Below the pieces are notes generated by a model. It worked only from the letters and a program-made list of their open reading frames with translations, was not told the origin of the DNA and did not search any database. Below are positions 32,021 to 44,094 of a stretch of DNA of 64,000 nucleotides, piece by piece (the first letter of the stretch is position 1; every line of letters starts with the position of its first letter). The position numbers and the translations under genes were made by a program. Source of the DNA: Gnetum montanum (taxonomy: Eukaryota; Streptophyta; Gnetopsida; Gnetales; Gnetaceae); the NCBI GenBank assembly GCA_015680685.1, contig MNCI01019108.1, positions 897,272 to 961,271 on the forward strand. Direction: 5' to 3'.

Positions 32021-33168
32021 GTTGTTCATGTTTAATTTCTTGATGCAATTATCCCTTACATGCCTAGTAGGGATGTACACTACTTCTCTAATGTTAATCA
32101 TGCTATGAGTGACTAATAGGGGTTCTTTGGGATTATTGGATTCGTAGGCTTAGTTGTGGTTGTGACTCCTTCAATGCTCATAGTGTCGCTCTCTTTCTTC
32201 ATGTCTAACTTTGTCTCTTTGTTGTTCATTATCATCTTCCTCTTCATCAGGATACCTTCTTCAATATTCATGTCTTTCATGATTCCTATGTCTTTTCCTA
32301 TCATAGTCTTTAGGTCTTTTTTTCCTCTTGTCAAGTGATTATGAGGGAGAAAGGAGTTGGAAAATGGTGTTGGATGGTTCTCCTTTAGTGACTCCATGAT
32401 TCATTCTCTTGTGGTTCTACAGAAGCTCTAGGCCTTAAACTCCATCTATATTTAGAGTCTTCTACATCTCTCCTAGGTTTTTCCACAAGAGTCAAATGCA
32501 ATTGTAATTTAACAAGTTCCTCTAGATGAATGATATGTGTCTATGAATGGGATTCATGGTTTTGGTGGAGTTTTTCCATTATAAATATATCATCATTAAT
32601 CTCTTCTAGGACAACATTATGGTTTGTTTCTTTCCTTTATTATTCTCATGTCTTGTCTCCATGGCAGTATTCCTCTTTACTTGTGCTTCCATGGGTTGAT
32701 ATGGCCTAGTTATGTCTTTAGTAACATGAAATCCTTCTTGTGCATGGCCAAGGTTCAACCTCATTTAGGTTTCCTGCAACATTGATGATGCTAAATGTTC
32801 AAAAGAAAAAACTATGTTATCCTACAAATCTCTCCATATTAGCTATTCATCCTAAGGAAAGATAAATGTGAAGTCAATATAGTATGGGTCTGTATGAGCA
32901 TATGAGATTCTAGTTTGCATAGGCACACTATAGTCTTCTTCATCATGTCTTTTTTCATGACTTATTTAAGTTTCTTTGGTAGGTGATGACTTTTCCTTAA
33001 GTGTTGAAGTCATGTTATATGTTTGATGCTTCTAAGTGTGTGTGCGTGGGTGGGTGTTAAAAAGATTAGTTAAAGATGTATCAGATAAAATTTGTGATTT
33101 TTGATACAATGAACTCTATAAGATCAACTACTAAGAAAACATTGATACCTCCCTGACAACGACACCAA
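32021..33168 (-). pseudogene. gag N-terminal part and leader of element E
   Basis: The minus strand begins with the primer site next to the 5' LTR (TGGTGTCGTTGTCAGGGA at 33150-33167), then gag with IDFTFIF, WRDL, a charged Arg/Glu/His-rich region (32397-32113) and PTRHVRDNCIKKLNMN, where D is inserted. Stops throughout. Its continuation is 18338-18067. Confidence 0.72.
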
Positions 33169-34073
33169 TGACAAGTGATAGGGTATCCCAACACTCCACA
33201 ATACAAGTCATGACTATATGTGTGTGACTAGATCATAATCTATAAATGGACAATGTAAGTATGCTAAGAGTTGATAATTGGTTCATGATCATTATCTTCC
33301 CACTTTGAGTTAGTGAAGTGCAAGTGTATGGTTTAATTCTAAGTGAGGCATATGATATCTTGATGTTGTGGGCTCCATTTACTCCTAAATAAACACATGG
33401 TTAAGATAGAGTAATATGATCTAAGCCTAAGTGTAGTGCAATTAAGAAAACTATTCTAGCCTATGGTGATGAGCATCCATTCTTGGCTTGTCATAAATGT
33501 CTTAGGCTCAAGTGGCCATCACTGGGTTACCAAGTGTTATGCTCCTAGGTGAACCAAGCAATAACACTCCTAGGATTACTAAGCAATTACACTTATAATC
33601 TCGAAACTAGTCATACTCATTCTGCCTTACTAATGAACATGAAAAAGTAAATTACTTCAAAAATATAAAGAAATCTACTAAAGTAAACATGAAATTAAAC
33701 TAAGTAAATAAATTAGCTAAGTGAAACAAAAAAACTAAGTGGATGTTACAATAATGATAAGTAATCTTAATCTTTGTTGTCATTTATGAATTGTGTCCAA
33801 GTACAATCCACTCCAATAAAGATTTTCTTCAATTTCTCAACACCACACTATGGGCATTCACTCTATCCCTAAGTGTAAACTATGAAAACAACTTGCAAGA
33901 GTTTCCCTAAGACTATAGTAAAAGTTTTTCCACTGATGTAACCAAGTATCACTATTTATAGGGCTGCACAGCTTTCAATACATCATATCAACAATGATGT
34001 AGGTAGAGCTATGATATTGTAGATGTGATATCGTAGATACAATATCATAGTTTATGAAAAATAAGGTTTATCA
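33169..34073 (-). repeat. 5' LTR of element E (family III)
   Basis: Minus-strand TGATAAACC start, TCACTTGTCA end. Pairs with 6441-7343. GATATC-like repeats lie near 34015-34045. Confidence 0.85.
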
Positions 34074-35629
34074 TCTTCCTTAACTAATTGTATTCTCCTT
34101 TGACATTAATTATGCTTAACTTCCTTTTGACATAACTATGGTTTGCATGGCAATTTTAATTTACAATTATTCTAAAACATCATTTCCCTTGATACTTTCC
34201 TTTTCAAATTGAATTTATAGATGATACTTCATATTTATTTCCTTAATGTAGATCTTCTAAGTCTTATGGATTTTTGCATGAATCCACTACTATTGTCAAA
34301 AGCCATTCTTATAATATCTTCATTTAATTTCTTCTTACCTTTTGTTGTCTTTATAACTTTCAAAGTCTTAGCTTTCTTAGGTGAACTTTTGTAATACCTC
34401 AATTATAATTTTAGTTCTTTCTTCTATTCATTGTGAAATCCCTTGAATTTTATACCAAGTGGTAATCTCTTTGTCCTAATATCATGTTAGAGTTTTCTCA
34501 GTTCCTCAAGATCTTTTACATGAAGATTTACTTTTTCTAACAGATAGTAATATTAATATCATGAAATTATAAGATTTTAGCTATCTTTGTAATAATAACT
34601 ACTCTTCATAATCTTGGTAGTTATGAGTATCTTAAGTCTTGCTAATTGAGTTACTTATGAATCTTCTCATAATGAACAAAGTTATGTTGTACTAATTCCA
34701 TCATTTGGTACTTGTTCTTGGTTTTGGTAATTTGTAACATCATCTTTGGGCTTGCTATATCTCCAAGTTCTATCTTGCTAAGAATATAAGAACTTCCTAT
34801 ATTTGAGTGATGTTATTTCTGGCAGTGCATCTTCTTTGAATTCATATTCACTTCTTCATCATAAGGTTATAATATACCTACAACTATTGTTTGTAACTCA
34901 ATGTATTAAGAACTTCTATACTTGGACTAGATCCACTATTCTTTCCTTTTTATACTTAACTAAGCCAGCTTGTTTTAGCTTACTATGTTTTATGAGACAA
35001 TTCTTTGTAAGCTTTCCTTTTACTAGTATTTACAAAATACTTCTTCATAAGTCTTTCTTTCCTTTCTTAACCAACATAACCTTTCAAATGGCCTTTACTT
35101 ATTATTCAAGAAAATAGAATAGGTTACGTATGGTACTTCTTGGATATCTCTTTCTCTTTAGGAAATTGGATTATGTGTTGCAAAGATTGCTCTTGTCTTT
35201 TGCAACACTTACTTATTAACATTGAGCCAATTCTTGATCCTTTTGGTTGTGATTCTTGGGATCTCATTACGAACTTATATATTTCATAACATCTTCCAAC
35301 ATTGCTACATGCTCATGTTCACTCCTGTAATGTAGGATATTTTCATTTATAATTTTACAAATCATTGTGGTTTGTAACCTTTTCTGAATATTATTGTGGT
35401 TATTGTTCCAATACCACTTCTTTATCTCTATGATTCTTACATAATCTTTTCTTTATCCATCATCACTCTTATTCATATCTTCTTCATCATTTTTTTCATG
35501 TGTTACAAAATGAAGACTTTCATTTTCTTATCTTTCATAAGGAGTTATGACTCTTTGCTCAATCCTCATGACTATTTGTAACTACTAATGGATTAAGTTA
35601 AGAAACTAATGATTGTACCTTAACTTTAG
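34074..35629. other. AT-rich unassigned DNA right of element E
   Basis: About 1.55 kb, T-rich on +, with short open frames that look like composition artefacts. No RT motif, RNA gene or LTR could be recognised. It could be older pol of H or intergenic DNA. Confidence 0.45.
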
Positions 35630-38337
35630 GAGTATACTCTAACATAAGCCCTTTTACAATATGACTAATGCATCTAATTATGCCTTAAGAGTTGTCCTTA
35701 TGTAGCTTCATGCTTAGAAATGCATATATTATATTCACGATGCAATTCGAAGTATCACAAGAGCACAACTTAGCTACACCATTGATGAGTGGCGAGGTAC
35801 CCCTACACTCAACCATACGAATACGAGCATGTACATGCGATCCGGTCGAACTCCACAGACTAAATGCCTTAACGCCACAAGAAACACTTGGGGTTAATCG
35901 TTCGTTGTCTTTCCAGGCTTGCTTGTATGTGTCACAGTGTATGGTTAAGCAAGTCTGAGGTATATGATTTTTTTGGTATTTTTTAGTTTATCTCCTAAGC
36001 TATGAGGAAAAGGGTTGAGAAACTAACTAACTCTAACTAATGTCCTAAGTCTAAATTAACTAGCGTCAACATCCATTCCCACTTACCGGACACACCCTGA
36101 ACTATGCAACTATGGCTACCAAACGCTAATCGTTACTGGGATCACCACACGTAACGCAAGTGCTCGAAGTGGTTGTACTGAGGCACCTANAGTCGTACTC
36201 ACGCGTTGCGACGAGCAGCCAATTCCTTGATTAGCCGTACACATCCGTAGATGCTCGTAATCAAGTCGTACTTGTGCACACTAGGAAAGCAATAAATAAC
36301 AACAAAATAAAACCATGTACTGCAAGGTTTATCCAATCAAGTTCATCTTTATTGCCGTACACAACTTGTGTTTAGGTTACAAAGTTGCTCGAATAAAGAG
36401 CCATTCACTCTAGGACTCCTACTGCGGGCACACGGGAAATTAATCTAACTCTGGAGTGTTCAAACCGCCAGAGCTTTGCTACTTCTAGCCAGGATTGGGA
36501 AATGAAGGGAGTGCCACCTCTTATTTATAGATATGGCGGCAGACTGCGATATCATGTACGCGATATCGCAGGGGAAGACGCGATATCGCGTACACAATAT
36601 CGCAGGGGATGCGATATCGTGGCGCTATGCATGTCGCGTCTCATCAACCATCATAGAGAAAAAATGAATGGTAGTGGTATATGCATTAGAAAAATTCAAA
36701 TACTACATGCTTGAATATCCTATGTACATCAACATAGACCATATTATCATTTAGTTTCCCATGAATAAACTAACTGTTAGCCCTCAAGGCATATGATGGC
36801 TTGTAATCCTATAGGAATTTGATCTCACAATGACTAATAGGAAGGGTACCTAGAACATACTTGTCAATAATTATCTTGGTTGTTATGGGATAAAGAATTT
36901 GATGAAGAACCTCTTTCAAACTAATTCTTAGATGACTTATTGTTTGCAAAAGTTATAATATTTTTAGACTCTACTAGAAAACCATGGTTTATCAATTATC
37001 TCAGTTATTTAACAACATAGGAGATCCCTACTAAATGGGATAAATGAAAGAAGTGGAAATTTTTCCATTAGGTCAAATACTTGATGAAAATAACAGGTAA
37101 TCTTTACAAAATTTGTGTTAATGGCCTAATCCAATGGTATGTACCTAACAAAAATTAATAAATGAGTCCTTTAGGACTTACATAAAGGACCATGTAGGAA
37201 TTCACTATGCAGGTAGATGAACAACCATAAAGATCCTCATGGCTAAATATTTTTGGCCTACTCTTCTCAAGGGTGCACATCACTTTGTAAAGTCCTATGA
37301 ATGATGTCAAAGAGATGGTGGGATGATAGCCTAGTTTGAAGGACAACAACAATGAATCTAACCATTGGAACCATTTGACATATGGAGAATTAATTTCATG
37401 GGGTCCATCATGTCCTATCTAATGAAAAAATCTACATTATTATTATTGTTAACTACTACACCAAGTGGGCATAAGCAATCATTGTAAAATGTTGCATACT
37501 CATGAAAGCCACTAAGTTTTTATAGCAACATGTGGTAAAAAGGTTTGGTATGCCTAGATCACTAATTTTTGATAATCATATCCATTTCATAGGCACTACT
37601 TTTAAGAATATGATGTGACACTTGAAGGTTGAACACAAAATAAATACACCATATCATCCTCAAGCAAATGGTCAGGTTGAAGTCACCAAAAGAGAAATTA
37701 CAAGGATTTTCGCAAGGACAGTTAACAAATATAAGAATGATTGGAGCACAAAACTAAATGATGCTCTATGGGCTTATTAATCTACATAGAAAATTCCTAT
37801 AAATTATTAATCCTATGAGTTAGTGGATAGAAAACTACTAAATTTTCCAATTCAAACCAAGCTTCACATACTAACAACTATGTTTAACTTAGATATCAAC
37901 CTTAGTCTAGCATAGAAGGGATAATTAATGAACCTAAACTTACTAAACGAAAATAGACTATGAGCACTTATGCATAATGAGTTCTACAAAAATCATACCA
38001 AACAATGACATGTCATCAAAATTAGACACATAGAGATTAAAATAGGAAACAATGTTCTTACTATAATCCCAATCATATGCCTCAACACAAAAAAATTTAA
38101 ATACTTTGGCAGAAACCTTATATTATCCATGTCATCCATAGATTTGGTGCTTTGAAAATTTATCATCCAAATAACCCACACAAACTAATATTGGTCAACA
38201 TTCAAGAAATAAAGCCTTTTAGTGAAGTCATTAGCCATATGACCTTATCTCTCTCATCCACCATAACCATTACTCGATTCATCATTCACATCTCCTCATC
38301 AGACCTTAGTTGTAGGGGAGATGCCCATTTTAATTAG
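35630..38337 (+). pseudogene. Element H: decayed gypsy RNase H/integrase
   Basis: Plus-strand pol alignable to C. The RNase H part begins near 35630 (MTNASNYAL-like), is interrupted by the solo LTR 35783-36646, and resumes with a VYALEKF-like segment. The integrase follows: RSLIFDNHIHF (37558), VEHKINTPYHPQANGQVEV (37627-37690), REITRIFARTVNKYKNDWSTKL, LLNFPIQ. The second Asp (IFDN) and the Glu (GQVEV) of the catalytic set are still readable. It ends with GGGGAGATGCCC near 38317, the post-integrase motif. No LTRs found. Confidence 0.72.
35783..36646 (-). mobile_element. Solo LTR, family I, inside element H
   Basis: 864 bp, TGATGAGACGCGACATGC to GCCACTCATCA on the minus strand, with exact ACCAT duplications (35778-35782, 36647-36651). 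U3 carries a cluster of GATATC palindromes (36548-36620) and TATAAATAAG at 36519-36528. The H RNase H frame rejoins when it and one ACCAT are removed. One n at 36190. Confidence 0.92.
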
Positions 38338-38964
38338 GCTTTATGAGCATGATTTTTACTCTTTTTGTTTTATATTTTTTTTCTTATTTTTCATCATTTT
38401 TGTTAAATTTTCCATTTATTTGATATCTTCAAATTCCCAATATGTTTTTCATTCTTTGATATCTTTCTATTCCTTATATACTTTCTTAATTTTTATTTTG
38501 AGTCATTTCCCTTGTGTTTTGCAAGTAATTCTTTTGAGTCCTAGAATAGTGATCACTTAGAGTGATGGTAAGATACTTGTTTCTCAAGTTTTAAGACCTA
38601 GGTTCATGGTATGAATATGATAAATACTACTACCTATCAATAATTTATCTTGTGACATGTAATTTAAACTTTTACCTTGCAAGCTAAAAGTATCCTAAGC
38701 ATGTTCCCATGTATCCTTCTCAACCAAGTATGAGTATAGAGGATGAGCTACTATAATTTTTCCAATATTTCAAGATGGGGAATCTTAACTTTTACTTGTA
38801 TTTTACTTGAAAAATTCCCAAAAATAAATGAACAAGAGACAAATTCACATAAGGCCTAGGTTTGAACCAAGGTAGAGATATTAAAAAGAGGTTATGCTTT
38901 TATTGATATATCAACCCTCCTAGGACTTTTTCTTGGTGGGATGAGCATTGAGCCTCTAGGTAAT
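38338..38964 (+). other. T-rich tract and noncoding tail of element H
   Basis: 38340-38540 is the T-rich tract that follows integrase in all related elements. The rest has no recognised feature. It ends in GTAAT (38960-38964), the left target duplication of C. Confidence 0.5.
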
Positions 38965-39813
38965 TGATGAAATGTGTCATTGGGCCACATCAATGGGATG
39001 TCATCGACATAACTCCATGGACAAGATCCTGGCGATGTGATCCCATCAATGTAGGGTTTGCTACATTGATGTGTACTCGTCGACATGCATCCTATCATCA
39101 CCTATAAATGTGTGCCTACCAACCACATTTATGGCAATCTTTCAATTAGTTGTAGTGAAGCTCTTGCAATTTTTCCTTCCAAAAGCTAGAATATTTTCTG
39201 AGTGCCTGCAGTAGGAGTCAAAGAAATGCAAGGAACTTTATTCGAGCACTAATGTACCTGAGCATCTCAATATGAATAGCAATAAAACCTTGCAACACTT
39301 GGAATGGATTAATATTTCCTTATTCATTTATTATTCATGCATTTTACTTTAAATAATTGTAATTAAGTGATTAATATCAATTAAATAGTGAACATAAGTA
39401 CGACCACTTCAAGCATACACTTAACACTTGGTAATCCCAGTAGTACTTAATGCTTGGTAACCCACACTATGACATGTTTAGGATGTGTATAGAAAGTAGG
39501 AACAAATGCTTATGTTAGGATTAGTTAAATATTGGCTAGTTATTAGATTAAATAAGCATTTAATTACTTTATTCTTGTTCTTAGAACACTTAAACCATAA
39601 AAGATAAAATGATAAAAATCATATGCCTTAGTTACACTTCACCATACACTTTCACTTCACAAGTGGAACTGAGAAGACAATGATCACAATTTGTAGATTC
39701 ATCTCCTAGTCCCATTGCACTTAGAGAGCTAAATTCTATGGAATTCGACCAGATCGCTTAGTGAATGCTAATGATTCATATGGTTGGGCGTAGGGTATAC
39801 TCGCTACTCATCA
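38965..39813 (+). repeat. 5' LTR of element C
   Basis: TGATGAAATG start, CTCGCTACTCATCA end. U3 has TGATG/ATCAATG palindromic repeats; TATAAAT at 39103-39109. It aligns with 57255-58064. Confidence 0.9.
39103..39109 (+). promoter_or_regulatory. LTR TATA box of element C
   Basis: CCTATAAATGTG, preceded by the ATCAATG/TTGATG repeat cluster. The same arrangement occurs in the 3' LTR at about 57379. Confidence 0.65.
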
Positions 39814-39832
39814 TTAGCATTGTTTCTATGGA
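39814..39832 (+). other. Degenerate primer binding site of element C
   Basis: TTAGCATTGTTTCTATGGA adjoins the LTR end. It aligns with TTGGTACCATTGTTGGGGA of D, followed by the same ACTTTAGTTAGCTA leader, so it is a decayed tRNA-Asp-type PBS. Confidence 0.55.
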
Positions 39833-39989
39833 CTTTAGTTAGCTATGTGCACTATCTAGGAGTTAGTGAAAATTATTCAATGACGTTGTAATAGACCCAT
39901 CAAAGCTAAATAATTCAACTAACAAAGTATGTTACAAGCACACTATTATCAAAATTCTAAAAGGTCTTCTTCTCATAGGGTTGATTCAC

Positions 39990-41069
39990 CACCATCATTC
40001 GAGCATACATCCAATCAACAAAGGCATGGGGGAAAAAATTCCACTAGTGTCCCAACAATGCAAAGTGGTATATACTCATCCTAGTGAGTATGTGCTAGAC
40101 TTCACCTTCATCCTGCATCAAGATGAATAGCTATGGTGGAGGAACATGGAGGGAAACATTGTTTTTCCCCCTAATCGATTAGTTCCTGCGATGTTGCTCG
40201 AAACTCTTATGAGGTTGTGCATCCAAGGGCTCAATATTGAATACATTATCCAGGACCATGACTATCAAGACCACCATCCCACTAAAGCACAATGTAAGAA
40301 AGATTGACAATAGGAGATGCACTATGAAGCATCGAAGGAAAAATGGTTCAATAACCCCTTGTTTCTATTAGGCTAGAAATATGGAGAGGATCCCTTCTCT
40401 AGGGGCTCTCAATTCACTACCGCTCCTTCCCTTGGCTTTGATGAAGGGGGCTTGAACTAAAATTTATAATTTACTATAAACAATCCTAGTTTGGGCAAGA
40501 ATAGGTCCCATGACCATGGGGACTCCAAAGGTGGGGATCAAGGTAGGAACATGGATAGACATGATAATCATGTCCATGATCGAAGAAGAGGGGATAGCAA
40601 GCACTATGCTAGTACTAGCTCTTCTTCCTCTTATTCACCTTTGGCATCATCTCCTTCCTCCTTTGGCTCCAACCAAAGCTACAGAGGACATGACCATGAT
40701 GAAGGTGACCAATGGGATAGAGATGATCGTAAGGCCCACCAAACTAGTAGAGACAAGGGGTATGGGAAATCAAGGAAGGCCTACCACTATGAAAGAAGAC
40801 GTAGTAGAGGACATCATGGACATCATAGAGACTATGACCATGATGGGCCTTTGCTTGTAACAAGAAATATGCTGAATCTTTTAGAGGTTGTGAGGATCCC
40901 AATGAGGCATGTGAAATATAGTAGAATTAAATGATTGGAAATGAACAATATCCCTAAGTTTGAAGGGAGAATACAACTCATATCCATGGAACCATCTTTA
41001 AGCCTTTCACGATGCCTATGCCTTAAAGAACATTGAAAATGAATGGCAAAAGTTAAAGCTGTTCCCAAG
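39990..41069 (+). pseudogene. gag of element C, part before element B
   Basis: Plus-strand gag: EHTSNQQRHG near 40005, then the long His/Arg/Asp/Ser-rich region (40491-40860, with DRDDRKAHQTSRDKGYGKS), LVTRNMLNLLEVVRIPMRHV and MNNIPKFEG, and stops at KLKLFP-like codons where B enters. The Ser run and the basic patches resemble the equivalent part of B (45700-46290). Frame changes and stops are present. The last five bases, CCAAG, are the target duplication. Confidence 0.75.
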
Positions 41070-41411
41070 TGATGAGTTGCGAGGTACCCCTACACTCAAC
41101 CATATGAACTGAGCATAGCATGCATGATCCAGTTGAACTCTGCAGACTAAATGCCTAAACGCCCCATGGAACACTTGGGGTTAATCATTCGCTTTCTTCC
41201 CAGACTTACTTGTTGTTGTCATAGTGTATGGTTAAGTAAGTCCGAGGTATATGATTTTTTTGGTCTTTTCTGGTTTTATCTCCTACGCTATGAGGTGAAG
41301 GGTTGAGAAACTAACTAACTCTAACTAAGGACCTAAGTCTAAATTAACTAGTGTCAGCATCCATTCCCACTTACCATACACACCCTGAACTATGCAACTG
41401 TGGCTACCAAA
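41070..41411 (-). repeat. 3' LTR of element B, part outside the gap
   Basis: R/U5-side 342 bases, ending GCAACTCATCA on the minus strand. The remainder, an estimated 600 bases by comparison with 46623-47562, falls in the unknown run. Confidence 0.88.
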
Positions 41412-41960
41412 NNNNNNNNNNNNNNNNNNNNNNNNNNNNNNNNNNNNNNNNNNNNNNNNNNNNNNNNNNNNNNNNNNNNNNNNNNNNNNNNNNNNNNNNN
41501 NNNNNNNNNNNNNNNNNNNNNNNNNNNNNNNNNNNNNNNNNNNNNNNNNNNNNNNNNNNNNNNNNNNNNNNNNNNNNNNNNNNNNNNNNNNNNNNNNNNN
41601 NNNNNNNNNNNNNNNNNNNNNNNNNNNNNNNNNNNNNNNNNNNNNNNNNNNNNNNNNNNNNNNNNNNNNNNNNNNNNNNNNNNNNNNNNNNNNNNNNNNN
41701 NNNNNNNNNNNNNNNNNNNNNNNNNNNNNNNNNNNNNNNNNNNNNNNNNNNNNNNNNNNNNNNNNNNNNNNNNNNNNNNNNNNNNNNNNNNNNNNNNNNN
41801 NNNNNNNNNNNNNNNNNNNNNNNNNNNNNNNNNNNNNNNNNNNNNNNNNNNNNNNNNNNNNNNNNNNNNNNNNNNNNNNNNNNNNNNNNNNNNNNNNNNN
41901 NNNNNNNNNNNNNNNNNNNNNNNNNNNNNNNNNNNNNNNNNNNNNNNNNNNNNNNNNNNN
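41412..41960. other. Assembly gap (549 n)
   Basis: Covers the missing part of B's 3' LTR, the PPT and about 70 internal bases. The expected content is slightly longer than 549, so the gap length is probably approximate. Open frames across it are artefacts. Confidence 1.
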
Positions 41961-43170
41961 TAAGGGAAATGGAACTAATGGGATGACATGTGAACGAATC
42001 ATTATTACAAGACTTGACAAAACTGGTGTTCATGACAACAAGGGTGAACACCTTATTACAATGACATCAGGCCTTTGTTGGCAACTGAGAGAAAGAGAGA
42101 GAAAGGAAGGAGTGTTGCTGCTGCCAACACCAAGATTATGCCTTGGTTGTTCATTCGTAAGTGCATCATCGATCTTGCTCCTTGCATAGCTACTTCAACG
42201 CTGCTCCATTCTAAGTGTTTGCTCCAGATCCAGTCCATTATTATATGTCTTCCATTTGCACACATAATGCAATCATATATTAGCAAGGGTGGTTGAATCA
42301 TCATGTAATTAATACCTTGCTTCGGTGTAGGTCCATTGGCTAGGTTGTGGTATGGCTTATATGGATCTGGGAATATATTAAGGATGACTACCAAAGGTGT
42401 AGGGGTTAGGAAGAAAATTAAAAATTTCGGGGCTAGGAGAAATCAAAAAAATCAGGCCCCGTACCCCCATGACTAATCGCGAACCTCCAGTAGTTGTAGA
42501 ATGGAGAAAGAAAATGAGTAAGAAAGATAGATAAAAAGAGACAACTATGGCATCGATGAAAGGGATGTCAAGATGGAAATGAACAAGAACAAAATTAATT
42601 GCAAAATGTTAAGGGAAAGAATTTAACTAATGCACCAAATAGGAATGTCAGTGGGTCCTCCCCAAAGCAGGCTTATGCCGTTAATGCCCTGACAAACCCA
42701 CATTCTCTTAGAGTTCTTATTAGAAGGGGACTGTACATTTCCCAGTCACCAATTCGTTAAAGTTCATATTAGAAGGGGACTATACATTTCCAAGCCAAGA
42801 GATACCATAGGAATTGGTGGATGGATGGATGAAGTGGTCTCATTGCCTACCGTATCAAAAGAAACATACTTTAGTATCAACATTTTGAGTTAAAGGTAAA
42901 AACCAAACATTAGCAATCAATATGAAAACAGTTCATACCATCATGAAGAACACTTAGTGTGGGACAAACTTACAAGGTGGATCACACACACACACACACA
43001 CAATGGAAAAAGTATAACGATGTTGTAAAACAAAAACGAGAAAAGTTAAAGAAATTTGTAAAAGAAAAATTTGTAAAACAAAAATGTGTAAAACAAAAAC
43101 GTGTAAAAAAAATTGAAAAAGAACTGATGGCCCCATATGATTAGCATAGGTGGCCATCTCCCCCATGATT
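41961..43170 (-). other. 3' noncoding internal region of element B
   Basis: Matches 1080-2980 of A in reverse, shortened. It contains the GGGGGTACGGGGCCTGATTTT-like block near 42450, the stem-loop at 42642-42698, an (AC)n run at 42985-43002 and the T-rich tract at 43005-43135. No gene. Confidence 0.7.
42642..42698 (-). promoter_or_regulatory. Conserved internal stem-loop of element B
   Basis: Plus-strand GGAATGTCAG (42642-42651) faces CTGACAAACC (42689-42698): six paired bases (TGTCAG/CTGACA), two mismatches, two more pairs. Loop as in A, C and D. Confidence 0.55.
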
Positions 43171-43419
43171 GAGTCTCAAGGGAGAGATACAAAATAATGA
43201 GTGTCTATTTGAATTTCATAAAAGTGCCCAACTTCTCCCAATTGATGATCTTAGATTGAGGGATGGAAGTTGGCGACACTCATGTTCCAATGTGTCTATG
43301 CCTTTGTTGTTGGCATGGGTTTCCTCAGTTCATTCCATGCATATTTGTCTGCTCCTTCTAGTAGCTTTCAACCACGAGGTGTCTTCTACTGGTTGTGTGG
43401 TTGCTACATACAGGCATCT

Positions 43420-43932
43420 CTATTTTATATCTTCAAGGGTACACCTACTGCATGGAGGAGATGAGCATCCCTCCATGTCATCACTCGATGAATCACTGTA
43501 TGTGATGCATGGAACTTTCCTCTTCTCGATCTTTCCACATATGTTTACCTTAGAGATTTCCAAGGAAAGATCGCGGATCCTAAGGCATGCATCTACTATA
43601 CTTAGCCATGCCCTTCCCATTATAATTGGGAAGTCCCCTTCGTTGTTGTTCACTTCAATCACCAGGAAATCAACTGGGTAAGACCAACTACACATAGTGG
43701 TAATGACGTCCTCCACCAATCCTAAGGGAATGGTGATGGACTGGTCTGCCAGCTCTAGTTGAATGTTTCTCTTCTTAAGTTGGGGTAGGTTCCAGGCATA
43801 GTACATCTCACATGAAATTAAGTTGACTCTAGAACCTAAGTCAAGAAGAGCCCTGTGTGGTTCATTTTTGATGATCTGAAAATAGATTAAGAGACTCCCA
43901 GGGTCAGTTAGTTTCCTGGGAAGGTGGCCCAC
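43420..43932 (-). pseudogene. Aspartic protease of element B
   Basis: An open stretch of 170 codons from MGHLPRKL with ALLDLGSRVNLIS, then ADQSITIPLGLVEDV and FPIIMGRAWLSIVDACL, closing after CSRCTLEDIK. The retropepsin motif reads D-L-G where A and D have D-S-G, which should disable the enzyme. It is the most intact protease domain in the window. No RT follows; downstream frames pass through NKYAWNEL-like remnants to the T-rich tract. It aligns with 301-875 of A. Confidence 0.8.
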
Positions 43933-44094
43933 CTTGATCTAGTCAGTTATGGTATGCGTTAACATAACCGTATGCGTTACGCTCTGTTGGACTGAAGGGT
44001 ACTCTGAAGTGTTAGATGGTGGAGGATTGTACATGGGCCCAACCACTTGTTGTTGCGAGAGTTTGTCCGGGCTTTTGGTTCTGAAGTAAGATCT

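Larger units (their letters stand above)
6441..34073 (-). mobile_element. Element E: old Tat/Athila-like Ty3/gypsy element split by several insertions
   Basis: The family III LTRs at 6441-7343 (3') and 33169-34073 (5') are about 900 bp and clearly alike. Read on the minus strand, the pieces join in order: 5' LTR, gag (33168-32021), gag (18338-18067), gag then RT (12924-12505), aORF (about 12110-9462), 3' region (7686-7344), 3' LTR. They are interrupted by D, G and a nested pair of solo LTRs. Most of pol is deleted. No 5-bp duplication is visible at the outer ends (GACAT and TCTTC), so an edge may have been rearranged. It is older than everything inside it. Confidence 0.8.

Noticed and set aside
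6436-34078. Target duplication for element E
   Set aside because: GACAT and TCTTC do not match under any placement of the LTR ends I tried.
34803-35581. Open frames of 60-104 codons in the T-rich DNA
   Set aside because: Composition explains them; no motif, no related copy.
40510-40860. Second open frame overlapping gag of C
   Set aside because: Shadow of the Arg/His/Ser-rich gag region in another frame.
41325-42189. Long open frames across 41412-41960
   Set aside because: They run through unknown bases; nothing is known of the sequence.
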